A DNA stretch of 64,000 bases. Source: UBA964 sp037444685. Its GTDB lineage: Bacteria > Pseudomonadota > Gammaproteobacteria > Steroidobacterales > Steroidobacteraceae. The notes below the pieces were generated by a model. It was not told the DNA's origin, searched no databases, and saw only the letters and a program-made list of their open reading frames with translations. The stretch lies in contig JBBILX010000001.1 in the NCBI GenBank assembly GCA_037444685.1, positions 496,001 to 560,000 on the forward strand. The letters are read 5' to 3'. Made by a program: the position numbers and the translations under genes. Shown here in pieces: positions 7,802-16,000 of this stretch (within the stretch, counting starts at the first letter, position 1; every line of letters starts with the position of its first letter).

Positions 7802-9181
7802 ATGACGTCCGCTCTCGAAGCCCTCTCACCGGTCGATGGCCGTTACGCCCAGGCGGCCGCTCCGCTGCGCGCGTCGCTCTCGGAGGCGGCTCTGATCCGG
7901 CAGCGAATCCGCATCGAGGCCCTCTGGCTCCTGTTCCTGCACGAGCACCGCGCCCAGTTGCCGGCGCTGCTGGCGCTGTCCGGGGCCGGCCTGCCCGCGC
8001 AAGTGCTCGACGCAGCGCGGGTTCTCGCGACAGAACCACCGGCCGACGCGGCCGAGGCCGTCAAGTCGATCGAGTCGCGCATCAACCACGATGTCAAGGC
8101 CGTCGAGTACTTCGTCCGCGGGCGGCTCGCCGAAGCCGGCGCATCGGCCGCACAGCTCGAGCTGGTCCATATCGGCTGCACCTCTGAGGACATCAACAAT
8201 CTGGCCTATGCCTGCCTGCTCGCGGCGGCCCGCCAGACGCTGCTCCGCGCGGTCGACGAACTCTTCACGACGCTGCGCTCACTGGCGAACACCTACGCGA
8301 GCCTCGCGATGCTCGCCCGGACACATGGTCAGCCAGCCAGCCCGACGACGCTCGGCAAGGAATTCGCGAACGTCGCGTCCAGAATCGGCCGTGCCCGAGC
8401 ACGTTTCAGTGCGGTGACCCTGCTCGGCAAGTGGAATGGTGCGGTCGGCAACTTCAACGCGCACTGGGTCATCGACCCGGCGGTCGACTGGCCCGCGCTC
8501 GCCCGACGCTTCGTCGAATCGCTCGGACTCGCCGTGAACCCGCATACCACCCAGATCGAGCCGCATGATTGGATCGGCGAGTACTGCGACGCGGTCGCGG
8601 CGATCAATGTCGTGCTGATCGACCTCGCGCGCGACTGCTGGGGCTACATCAGCCTCGGCTATCTGCGCCAGCGCGCCGTGGCCGGCGAAGTCGGCTCTTC
8701 GACCATGCCGCACAAGATCAATCCGATCGACTTCGAGAATGCCGAAGGCAACCTCGGCATCGCCAACGCATTGCTGCGGCATTTCGCCGAGAAACTCCCG
8801 GTGTCGCGCTTCCAGCGCGACCTGACGGATTCGACCGTGCTACGCAATCTCGGTGTCGCGCTGGCGCACGCGCTGATCGGATGGCGCTCCCTGGCGCGGG
8901 GCCTCACGAAGATCGAACCGGATCCGACGCGCCTCGCGTCCGACCTCGCACCGGCGTGGGAAGTGCTCGGCGAGGCAATCCAGACGGTGCTGCGCGCGGC
9001 CGGTGTACCGGACGGCTACGAGCGGCTCAAGGAGTTCACTCGCGGGCAGGTAATCGATCGCGAGGCCCTGCACGCCTTCATCGCGACACTGCCGCTCAGC
9101 GCCGCCGAGAAGGACCGCCTCTTGCGGCTGACACCGTCGAATTATGTTGGCTTCGCCGCTCAGCTCGCCTCACGGGTTTGA
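7802..9181 (+). CDS. purB: Adenylosuccinate lyase
   Basis: A 459-residue fumarase/aspartase-superfamily enzyme that removes fumarate from SAICAR and from adenylosuccinate in purine synthesis. The N-terminus MTSALEALSPVDGRYAQAA is typical of the proteobacterial form (456 residues in E. coli). The superfamily signature with the catalytic serine loop, GSSTMPHKINPIDFENAEGN, lies near residue 297, and the SIESRINHDVKAVEYF and HIGCTSEDINN motifs precede it. The frame is open for 1.6 kb upstream on the antisense of mazG; the ATG at 7802 gives the family length. Confidence 0.97.
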   Translation: MTSALEALSPVDGRYAQAAAPLRASLSEAALIRQRIRIEALWLLFLHEHRAQLPALLALSGAGLPAQVLDAARVLATEPPADAAEAVKSIESRINHDVKAVEYFVRGRLAEAGASAAQLELVHIGCTSEDINNLAYACLLAAARQTLLRAVDELFTTLRSLANTYASLAMLARTHGQPASPTTLGKEFANVASRIGRARARFSAVTLLGKWNGAVGNFNAHWVIDPAVDWPALARRFVESLGLAVNPHTTQIEPHDWIGEYCDAVAAINVVLIDLARDCWGYISLGYLRQRAVAGEVGSSTMPHKINPIDFENAEGNLGIANALLRHFAEKLPVSRFQRDLTDSTVLRNLGVALAHALIGWRSLARGLTKIEPDPTRLASDLAPAWEVLGEAIQTVLRAAGVPDGYERLKEFTRGQVIDREALHAFIATLPLSAAEKDRLLRLTPSNYVGFAAQLASRV

Positions 9182-9235
9182 GTGCTCCATTGGCCATAAT
9201 CACGGCCGGAATGAGACCTGTCTCGCGATTCGCTC

Positions 9236-9258
9236 GCCGCGTGTCATAAGCACGCGGC
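9236..9258 (+). terminator. Hairpin downstream of purB
   Basis: A perfect 8-base inverted repeat, GCCGCGTG and CACGCGGC, around a 7-base loop, 55 bases after the purB stop. It is followed by an A-rich triplet rather than a T-run, so a Rho-independent terminator is possible but not certain. Confidence 0.35.
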
Positions 9259-9294
9259 AAAGCGTGACGCAGTCATCTGCCCTGCCCTGCCGCT

Positions 9295-9322
9295 CGGCCG
9301 ACGATCGCCGCGTCGTCGGCCG
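9295..9322 (+). terminator. Second hairpin upstream of the 9349 gene
   Basis: A perfect 10-base inverted repeat, CGGCCGACGA and TCGTCGGCCG, with an 8-base loop, 26 bases before the GTG start of the next gene. It may terminate purB transcription together with the preceding hairpin, or act as a leader structure of the following gene. No T-run follows. Confidence 0.35.
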
Positions 9323-9348
9323 GAGAGCCGCATCAGGGTGCGCCTGCC

Positions 9349-9909
9349 GTGGAGAACACCGGGGAGTTCGAGCTCAAGGTATTGACCGAGGACGGCGAGC
9401 CGCAGGTTGCAGCGGCACTGGCCGCGGGATCCTCTACATTGACCGTATTGACCTCACTCGCGGAGATGCGCGCCGCGGTCAATCGGATCGCCGCGAGCGC
9501 ACAGCGTCTGCTGTCGATCTACACCCCGGATCTCGAGCCAGACCTCTACGACCAGACCGAGTTTCTCGACATCGTCAAGCGCTTCGTGCTGGCCCGCAAC
9601 TTCGCCAAGGTGCGGGTCATGCTGCGTGATGCAGCACGAGTCCAGCGTGAATCGAATCGCTTCATGGCGATGGGACGTCGGCTGACCAGCTACATCGAGA
9701 TCCGCGCCGTGCTGCATCCCATCCCGCAGGGCGCGGCCTCCTACATCATTGCCGACGACCGGGCTGTGGCACTGCGCACGCGGGCGGACGCCTGGCAAGG
9801 GGTGGCCGATTTCGACAATCGCGCCGTCGCGCGTGCCCAGCTCGATCAGTTCGACGTCCTGTGGCAGGCTCACCAGCCGACCACGACACTGCGCGTGGCC
9901 AGCCGCTGA
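9349..9909 (+). CDS. Conserved hypothetical protein (DUF7931-like)
   Basis: A 186-residue soluble protein with a GTG start. It contains LLSIYTPDLEPDLYDQTEFL and later RFMAMGRRLTSYIEIR, then an apparent phospholipase-D-like layout without a full HKD motif. It resembles uncharacterised proteins often found alone or behind an acetyltransferase domain in Pseudomonas-like genomes; that assignment is from memory and tentative. It is followed after 10 bases by the NudJ-like gene, so both are likely co-transcribed. It has no signal peptide and no transmembrane segment. Function unknown. Confidence 0.65.
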   Translation: MENTGEFELKVLTEDGEPQVAAALAAGSSTLTVLTSLAEMRAAVNRIAASAQRLLSIYTPDLEPDLYDQTEFLDIVKRFVLARNFAKVRVMLRDAARVQRESNRFMAMGRRLTSYIEIRAVLHPIPQGAASYIIADDRAVALRTRADAWQGVADFDNRAVARAQLDQFDVLWQAHQPTTTLRVASR

Positions 9910-9919
9910 CGAGGCTTGC

Positions 9920-10402
9920 ATGTCGCTGCGCCCCGAGATCACCGTCGCCGCCATCGTCGAGCGACACGGGCGCTTCCTGATCGTAGAAGAGCGAATCCGC
10001 AATCGGCTGGTGTTCAACCAGCCTGCCGGCCACGTGGAGGACTGCGAAACGCTGGTCGACGCAGTGAGCCGTGAGACGCTCGAGGAAACGGCCTGGCGCT
10101 TCCGTCCGCAGGCGCTGCTCGGCACCTATCTGTGGCGCAATCCGGCCAATGGCGTCGCAACCATGCGATTCGCGTTCATCGGCGACGTCGTCGACTTCGA
10201 CTCCACCCGCGCGCTCGACGACGGCATCGTCGGGACGCACTGGCTGACGCGCAGCGAACTGATCGGCCGCGCCAACCGGCTGCGTAGCCCGCTGGTGATC
10301 CGTTGCATCGACGACTACCTCGCAGGCCAGCGTCTGCCGCTCGACTCGGTCGCCTGTCTCGATCTCGAGGCAGCGGCGACGGTCCGCGCCGTCAATCTCT
10401 GA
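9920..10402 (+). CDS. nudJ: NUDIX hydrolase NudJ-like
   Basis: A 160-residue NUDIX phosphatase similar to E. coli NudJ (YmfB), which acts on nucleoside di- and triphosphates and on HMP pyrophosphate. The N-terminus ITVAAIVERHGRFLIVEERI and the NUDIX region NQPAGHVEDCETLVDAVSRE followed by TLEETAW match that family. The start at 9920 gives the family length; the frame is open earlier within the preceding gene. It lies 73 bases before mnmA, the same pair order as in E. coli. Confidence 0.88.
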   Translation: MSLRPEITVAAIVERHGRFLIVEERIRNRLVFNQPAGHVEDCETLVDAVSRETLEETAWRFRPQALLGTYLWRNPANGVATMRFAFIGDVVDFDSTRALDDGIVGTHWLTRSELIGRANRLRSPLVIRCIDDYLAGQRLPLDSVACLDLEAAATVRAVNL

Positions 10403-10475
10403 CACCACGGCACGCACGCTGACATGGGCGGCCGCCTGCCGTGTCCCGGTTGGTCGCTGCCCGCTACAATGCCGC

Positions 10476-11636
10476 ATGCGCTGCACAAACGGCTCCAGAC
10501 TCCGGGTCGTCGTCGGTCTCTCCGGCGGCGTCGATTCGGCGGTCGCCGCCCTGCTTCTGCTCCGCGCCGGCCATGCGGTCGAGGGGCTGTTCATGAACAA
10601 CTGGGATGCCGACGATGCCTTCTGCACGCAGGCACAGGACTACCAGGACGCGCGCAGCGTCTGCGAGCACCTCGGGATACCGCTGCATCGCGTCAATTTC
10701 GCTGCGGAGTATCGCGAACGGGTCTTCGCCGACTTCCTGCGCGAGTACGCCGCCGGACGGACGCCCAACCCGGACGTTCACTGCAATCGCGAGATCAAGT
10801 TCGGCGTCTGCCTCCGCCATGCGCGTCGACTCGGAGCAGACTGTCTGGCCACGGGACACTACGCGCGGCTCGGATCCGCCGTGGATGGGCCCGCGCTGCT
10901 CAAGGGTGTCGACCCGGCCAAGGACCAATCCTACTTTCTGCACTCCGTGAAGCGGGCGGACCTGACTCGGGCAATGTTTCCGCTCGGTGAGCTCACCAAG
11001 CCAGAGGTACGGGCGCTCGCGCGCGAGGCGGGTCTGCCGGTACACGACAAGCCGGACAGCACCGGCATCTGCTTCATCGGCGAGCGGCCATTTCGCGAGT
11101 TCCTGCGACAGCACCTGCAAGCCACACCCGGGCCGATCCTGTCAGCCGCAGGCGAAGTGCTCGGCGAACATGTCGGCCTGCCGTTCTACACGCTCGGCCA
11201 GCGCAGTGGACTCGCGCTCGGCGGCCGTGCCGGAGCGGTCGAGCAGCCATGGTACGTCGCCGCGAAGGACAGCAGGCGCAACGCGCTGATCGTCGTGCAA
11301 GGTCACGACCATCCGCTGCTGTTCAGCGGCGCGCTCGAGACCGGATCCATGCACTGGCTTGCCCCGCCCCAAATCGTTCCGTTCGAGACCGCCGTCCGCT
11401 TGCGGCACAGACAGGCGGACCAAGGCGCTCGCGCCACGCCCTTGCCGGGCGGACGGCTGCGTCTCGATTTCGACGAACCGCAGCGCGCCGCGACACCCGG
11501 CCAGTTCGCCGTGCTCTACGCGGGCGAGCGTTGCCTCGGCGGTGCGGTCATTGAGCGAACTTTTCCGCTCGTTGCGCATGCCGCGGATACGCCGGACACG
11601 AATATAATCGCGGGCTTTCCGGTGGAGGTCGCATGA
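10476..11636 (+). CDS. mnmA: tRNA-specific 2-thiouridylase MnmA
   Basis: A 386-residue enzyme that thiolates U34 of tRNAs for Lys, Glu and Gln. The PP-loop SGGVDS is at residues 16-21. The two catalytic cysteines are Cys103 in NPDVHCNREIKFG and Cys199 in DKPDSTGICFIGE, positions nearly the same as in E. coli. In E. coli mnmA is followed by hflD and purB; here it is followed directly by acnA, whose start codon overlaps the mnmA stop (ATGA), and hflD is absent from this locus. Confidence 0.97.
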   Translation: MRCTNGSRLRVVVGLSGGVDSAVAALLLLRAGHAVEGLFMNNWDADDAFCTQAQDYQDARSVCEHLGIPLHRVNFAAEYRERVFADFLREYAAGRTPNPDVHCNREIKFGVCLRHARRLGADCLATGHYARLGSAVDGPALLKGVDPAKDQSYFLHSVKRADLTRAMFPLGELTKPEVRALAREAGLPVHDKPDSTGICFIGERPFREFLRQHLQATPGPILSAAGEVLGEHVGLPFYTLGQRSGLALGGRAGAVEQPWYVAAKDSRRNALIVVQGHDHPLLFSGALETGSMHWLAPPQIVPFETAVRLRHRQADQGARATPLPGGRLRLDFDEPQRAATPGQFAVLYAGERCLGGAVIERTFPLVAHAADTPDTNIIAGFPVEVA

Positions 11637-14545
11637 CGAACAGCTTCAAGGCCCGGACCCGCCTCAGCGTAGGTTCACGCCAGTACGAGATCTGGAGCCT
11701 CGCCGCTCTGCCCGCCGCGAAGGTTGCGCGCTTGCCCTTCTCGCTGAAGATCTTGCTCGAAAACCTGCTGCGTTTCGAGGACGGCGTGAACGTGACACGC
11801 CACGACATTGAGGCGCTCCTGGACTGGGATCCCGCCGCCACGCCCAGCCACGAGATCTCCTTCACACCGGCGCGCGTGATCATGCAGGACTTCACCGGCG
11901 TCCCCTGCGTCGTCGATCTCGCCGCGATGCGCGAAGCCATCCGCAAGCTCGGCGGCGACCCGGAGCGCGTCAATCCGCTCGCACCCGCAGAGCTCGTCAT
12001 CGACCACTCGGTCCAGGTCGATCACTACGGCACACCCGATGCGCTCGCCCGCAACACGAAGATCGAGTTCGAGCGCAATGCCGAGCGTTACTCGTTCCTG
12101 CGCTGGGGCCAGACCGCCTTCAAGAACTTCAAGGTGGTGCCGCCGAACACCGGCATTGTTCACCAGGTCAACCTCGAGTATCTCGCGCGGGTCGTCTTCG
12201 AGAGGAAGGCTGGCACCATGCCGCAGGCTTACCCCGACACGCTCGTCGGCACCGATTCGCATACAACCATGATCAATGGCCTCGGTGTCCTGGGCTGGGG
12301 CGTGGGAGGCATCGAGGCCGAGGCCGCGATGCTAGGCCAGCCGGTCACGATGCTGATCCCGCAGGTCATCGGCGTGAGGCTGACCGGGGCGCTCAGTCCC
12401 GGCTGTACGGCGACGGACCTCGTGCTGACCCTGACCGAGATGCTGCGCAAGAAAGGCGTCGTCGAGAAGTTCGTCGAGTACTTCGGCGACGGACTCGCGT
12501 CACTGCCGCTCGCTGACCGCGCCACGATCGCCAACATGGCGCCCGAGTACGGCAGCACCTGCGGAATGTTCCCGATCGATGAGGAGACGCTGCGCTATCT
12601 CGAACTGTCGGGTCGGTCGAAGGCGCAGGTCGCGCTCGTGGAAGCGTACGCCAAGGCGCAGGGACTGTGGCGAGTCGAGGGTGCGAAAGCCGCCGAGTAC
12701 ACGGACGTACTCGAGCTCGACCTCGGCACAGTCGAACCGTCGCTCGCGGGCCCGAAGCGACCGCAGGACCGCGTGCCTCTGCGCGGCCTCAAGACGGTCC
12801 ACCGCAGGACCCATGCACAGATGGCCGAGGAGCGCGCGCGGAAGAACCCGGCCGCGACCGGCGTCGGCATCGTCCGCAACGGCAGCGAGTACGAGGTGCG
12901 CGATGGCGCGGTGCTGATCGCCGCCATCACGAGTTGCACGAATACCTCGAATCCCTCGGTCATGCTCGGCGCGGCGCTTCTCGCGCGCAACGCCCGCGCG
13001 GCCGGTCTGCGCGCGAGGCCCTGGGTCAAGACCAGTCTGTCGCCGGGCTCGAGGGTCGTCACCGACTATCTCGAGAAGGCCGGACTGCTCGACGATCTCG
13101 AGGCGATCGGCTTCGCCCTGACCGGCTATGGATGCATGACGTGCATTGGCAACTCGGGTCCGCTCAAACCGGCGATTTCCGCCGCCGTGAAGGCCGGAGA
13201 CGTGATCGCGAGCTCCGTGCTGTCGGGTAACCGGAACTTCGAGGGCCGGGTGCACCCCGAGGTCAAGATGAACTTCCTTGCCTCGCCGCCGCTGGTCGTT
13301 GCCTTCGCACTCGCCGGCACGACCGACATCGACCTGACCAGCGAACCGCTCGGCACCGGTGCCGATGGGCGACCGGTGTTCCTCAAGGACATCTGGCCCA
13401 CTCCGCAGGAAGTCGCCGACACGGTGCGCGCCTCGATCAGCTCGAAGATGTTCAACAAGAGCTACGGCAGCGTCTTCAAGGGTGACGCCAACTGGCGCGC
13501 GATCAGGATCCCGGCGGGCAAGCTGTACGCCTGGCAGCCGGACTCCACCTACGTGCGCAATCCGCCGTACTTCGAGCGGATGTCGATGCAGCCCGGCAAA
13601 CTCGCGCCGATCAAGGGCGCCCGCGTGCTGGCGCTGCTCGGCGACTCCGTCACGACCGACCACATCTCGCCAGCCGGCGACATCGCGCGCGGCAGCCCCG
13701 CCGCGGCGTATCTGGAAGCCCACGGAGTGCAGAAGGCCGATTTCAACTCGTACGGCGCCCGTCGCGGCAACCACGAGGTCATGATGCGCGGCACGTTCGC
13801 CAACATCCGGTTGCGCAACCTGCTGGCGCCTGGCACCGAAGGGGGTGTCACGATCCACTTCCCCAGCGGCGAGCAGATGTCGATCTACGACGCCGCGATG
13901 AGATACCGAAACGAAGGCACGCCGCTGATCGTCATCGCCGGCAAGGAATACGGCACGGGATCCAGCCGCGACTGGGCTGCCAAGGGCACCATGCTGCTCG
14001 GCGTCAAGGCCGTCATCGCGGAGAGCTTCGAGCGCATACACCGCTCGAACCTCATCGGCATGGGAGTGCTGCCGCTGCAGTTCATGGATGGGCAGAGTGC
14101 GCGCAGCCTGGGACTCACGGGCCGCGAGGTGTTCGAGCTTTCGGACCTGCAGAATGCCGAGGCACGCACCCTGCTCGTCACCGCAACACCGGAGCGCGGT
14201 GCGCCGATCCGCTTCGAGGTCCGGGTACGCATCGACACGCCGAAGGAGCGCGAGTACTACCGCCACGGCGGCATCCTCCATTACGTGCTGCGCCAGCTCG
14301 CCGCAAGCGACAGCAAGGCAGCCGCTGCCAAACCGCGGCGCGCAGCACGCTCGAAACCGGCGGCCAAGGCAAGATCGGCGGTCAGGGCGAAACCGAAGGC
14401 CAAGGCGCAAAGGAAAGCCGTGCACCGCTCGAGGCGCAAGGCGGGCAGCACGCCCATGGGCAAGGCCAAAGTGCGCGTTACAGCAAAGTCGCGCCTGAAG
14501 CGCCGTGGCCGCGGCAGTTCGCGGTCGCCACGTCGCAGCAGCTAG
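11633..14545 (+). CDS. acnA: Aconitate hydratase AcnA with a basic C-terminal tail
   Basis: A 970-residue aconitase A interconverting citrate and isocitrate in the TCA cycle. The 4Fe-4S ligands are Cys435 (TSCTNTS) and Cys501 and Cys504 (YGCMTCIGNSG), exactly the E. coli AcnA numbering. The swivel domain with DSVTTDHISPAG and GTGSSRDWAAKG is intact. The normal protein ends near residue 892. The last ~78 residues (nt 14309-14542) are almost entirely Lys, Arg, Ala, Ser and Pro in KPKAKAQRKA-like repeats, resembling histone H1 or AlgP-type tails. That extension is unusual for aconitases and has no obvious catalytic part. Confidence 0.95.
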   Translation: MTNSFKARTRLSVGSRQYEIWSLAALPAAKVARLPFSLKILLENLLRFEDGVNVTRHDIEALLDWDPAATPSHEISFTPARVIMQDFTGVPCVVDLAAMREAIRKLGGDPERVNPLAPAELVIDHSVQVDHYGTPDALARNTKIEFERNAERYSFLRWGQTAFKNFKVVPPNTGIVHQVNLEYLARVVFERKAGTMPQAYPDTLVGTDSHTTMINGLGVLGWGVGGIEAEAAMLGQPVTMLIPQVIGVRLTGALSPGCTATDLVLTLTEMLRKKGVVEKFVEYFGDGLASLPLADRATIANMAPEYGSTCGMFPIDEETLRYLELSGRSKAQVALVEAYAKAQGLWRVEGAKAAEYTDVLELDLGTVEPSLAGPKRPQDRVPLRGLKTVHRRTHAQMAEERARKNPAATGVGIVRNGSEYEVRDGAVLIAAITSCTNTSNPSVMLGAALLARNARAAGLRARPWVKTSLSPGSRVVTDYLEKAGLLDDLEAIGFALTGYGCMTCIGNSGPLKPAISAAVKAGDVIASSVLSGNRNFEGRVHPEVKMNFLASPPLVVAFALAGTTDIDLTSEPLGTGADGRPVFLKDIWPTPQEVADTVRASISSKMFNKSYGSVFKGDANWRAIRIPAGKLYAWQPDSTYVRNPPYFERMSMQPGKLAPIKGARVLALLGDSVTTDHISPAGDIARGSPAAAYLEAHGVQKADFNSYGARRGNHEVMMRGTFANIRLRNLLAPGTEGGVTIHFPSGEQMSIYDAAMRYRNEGTPLIVIAGKEYGTGSSRDWAAKGTMLLGVKAVIAESFERIHRSNLIGMGVLPLQFMDGQSARSLGLTGREVFELSDLQNAEARTLLVTATPERGAPIRFEVRVRIDTPKEREYYRHGGILHYVLRQLAASDSKAAAAKPRRAARSKPAAKARSAVRAKPKAKAQRKAVHRSRRKAGSTPMGKAKVRVTAKSRLKRRGRGSSRSPRRSS

Positions 14546-14651
14546 CTCTGCAGCTTGGCAGCGCCCGCACGGATGGACGACCGCGGCCTGCGCGGCGCGC
14601 TGCTTGGGCCGGCGCGCTCGGGACATCTGCAGACGCGGACGGGGCACTAAC

Positions 14652-15299
14652 GTGCAGCTCGTCTTCTTTGATCTCGACGGGACGATCACGCGCCGCGACA
14701 CGCTGACAGGTTACGTACTCGGTGCGCTAGTGCGCCGCCCATGGCGCCTGCCCCGCTTGCTCGGCGTGCTGCCGACCCTGTGGCAGTTTGCATTGCGCTC
14801 GGTCGACCGCGGCGAACTCAAAGGGTGCCTGATCCGGTGCGCGCTGGGCGGTCTGCCGCGCCGGACACTCGAACGCTGGACGGCGCAGTACGTGGCGCGC
14901 CTGCGGGAGCGCGGCGTCTTAGCAGACGCCATTCGCACAATCGAAGCACATCTCAGCCAGCAGGACCACCTGGTCCTGATGTCGGCGAGCGTCGATCTGT
15001 ACGTGCCGGCGGTCGGCCAGGCGCTTGGCTTCGACGAGACGGTCTGCAGCCGGGTGCGCTGGAACGGCGACCGACTCGATGGACGACTCGAGGGTCCCAA
15101 CTGCCGCGACGAGCGCAAGGCCCTGATCGTACGCGAGTACCTTGCGCGTTATCCGGAAGTCCGCAGCATCGCTTACGGCAACTCGACCGCCGATCTGCCG
15201 CATCTCGAGCTCGTCGATCAGGGCTGGTGCGTCAACGCGTCGCGCGCCCTGCGCCGCGAGTGTGAGCGGCGCGGGATCAACGTGGTTAACTGGCGCTAG
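14652..15299 (+). CDS. HAD-IB family hydrolase (SerB-like phosphatase)
   Basis: A 215-residue haloacid dehalogenase-type phosphatase. Motif I is FFDLDGTITR with the two catalytic aspartates; motif II is VLMSASVDLYV; motif III/IV is AYGNSTADLPHLELV. The cap contains a long helical insert typical of HAD subfamily IB, which includes phosphoserine phosphatase and CicA-like proteins. The GTG at 14652 aligns with the family N-terminus; a weak site precedes it. The substrate is not assignable. It stands about 105 bases after acnA and is convergent with the RraA-like gene, their stop codons overlapping by four bases. Confidence 0.85.
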   Translation: MQLVFFDLDGTITRRDTLTGYVLGALVRRPWRLPRLLGVLPTLWQFALRSVDRGELKGCLIRCALGGLPRRTLERWTAQYVARLRERGVLADAIRTIEAHLSQQDHLVLMSASVDLYVPAVGQALGFDETVCSRVRWNGDRLDGRLEGPNCRDERKALIVREYLARYPEVRSIAYGNSTADLPHLELVDQGWCVNASRALRRECERRGINVVNWR

Positions 15300-15979
15300 C
15301 GCTGGAGGAATTCGACGCCAGGAATCTCGCGCAGCTTGCGTTCACTGTCGCGCCTTTCCCAATAGGGCACCTGCTGCTCCCGATCGGCGGCAGCTCGAGC
15401 CTGATAGGCGGCCGAACGCTCGACGATCTCGAGCGCTCGGGCGGCGGGAACGATGACGACACCGTCGCAGTCGCCGAGAACGATATCGCCCGGGTGCACA
15501 ATCACGCCACCGCAGATCACAGGTTCATTGATCCAGCCCGGCCGCTCCGCCCCTCGCGCGCTGGCGCAAAGACCGCGGGCGAAAACCGGCAGCTGCACGC
15601 GCTCGCGCGTCAGCAGCGCACCGTTCATGCACATGCCATCGAGCACGACTCCGGCACACCCGGCGGCATGGGCCGCCATCGACATCCCCATGCCCCAGCA
15701 TGCCACGTCCTCGCGCGCCCCCGCATCGACGACGATCACGTCGCCCGACTGGGCGTACTTGGCGGCCACCTCGCCGACCAGCAGGTCCTCGGTGTACTCG
15801 GGTCGAACGGTGAAGGCCGGTCCGCAGACACGCCACTGCGGCTGCAGAGGCTTGATCGCCGCCGCGATCACCTGCCGCGGTCCCGCGTGTACGCCCGTGA
15901 CGCCGACGTGAGTCGCGGCGAGTCGGGCGACGAGTTCGGCAGGGGGGCGATCGAAACACGTGCGGATCCGGTAACGCAT
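15296..15979 (-). CDS. RraA family protein (HMG aldolase / oxaloacetate decarboxylase fold)
   Basis: A 227-residue protein of the RraA/dimethylmenaquinone methyltransferase-like family. These proteins are either class II pyruvate aldolases (4-hydroxy-4-methyl-2-oxoglutarate aldolase, oxaloacetate decarboxylase) or RNase E regulators. The aldolase-type features GDVIVVDAGAREDVACWGMG and the substrate/metal-binding LDGMCMNG are followed by VICGGVIVHPGDIVLGDCDG, where the D in GDCDGVVIVP is conserved. The DGxxxx region differs from the usual DGxxRD motif, so catalytic activity is uncertain. It is divergent from the binding-protein gene with only 21 bases between the two starts. Confidence 0.78.
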   Translation of the reverse strand: MRYRIRTCFDRPPAELVARLAATHVGVTGVHAGPRQVIAAAIKPLQPQWRVCGPAFTVRPEYTEDLLVGEVAAKYAQSGDVIVVDAGAREDVACWGMGMSMAAHAAGCAGVVLDGMCMNGALLTRERVQLPVFARGLCASARGAERPGWINEPVICGGVIVHPGDIVLGDCDGVVIVPAARALEIVERSAAYQARAAADREQQVPYWERRDSERKLREIPGVEFLQR

Positions 15980-16000
15980 GGCTCGCAGTATAGTCCGCCG

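Noticed and set aside
12500..14701. 733-codon open frame antisense to acnA
   Set aside because: High-GC codon use leaves the opposite strand open; the protein has no recognisable domain and is rich in Arg, Ala, Asp and Gly as expected for a shadow frame, while acnA is certain.
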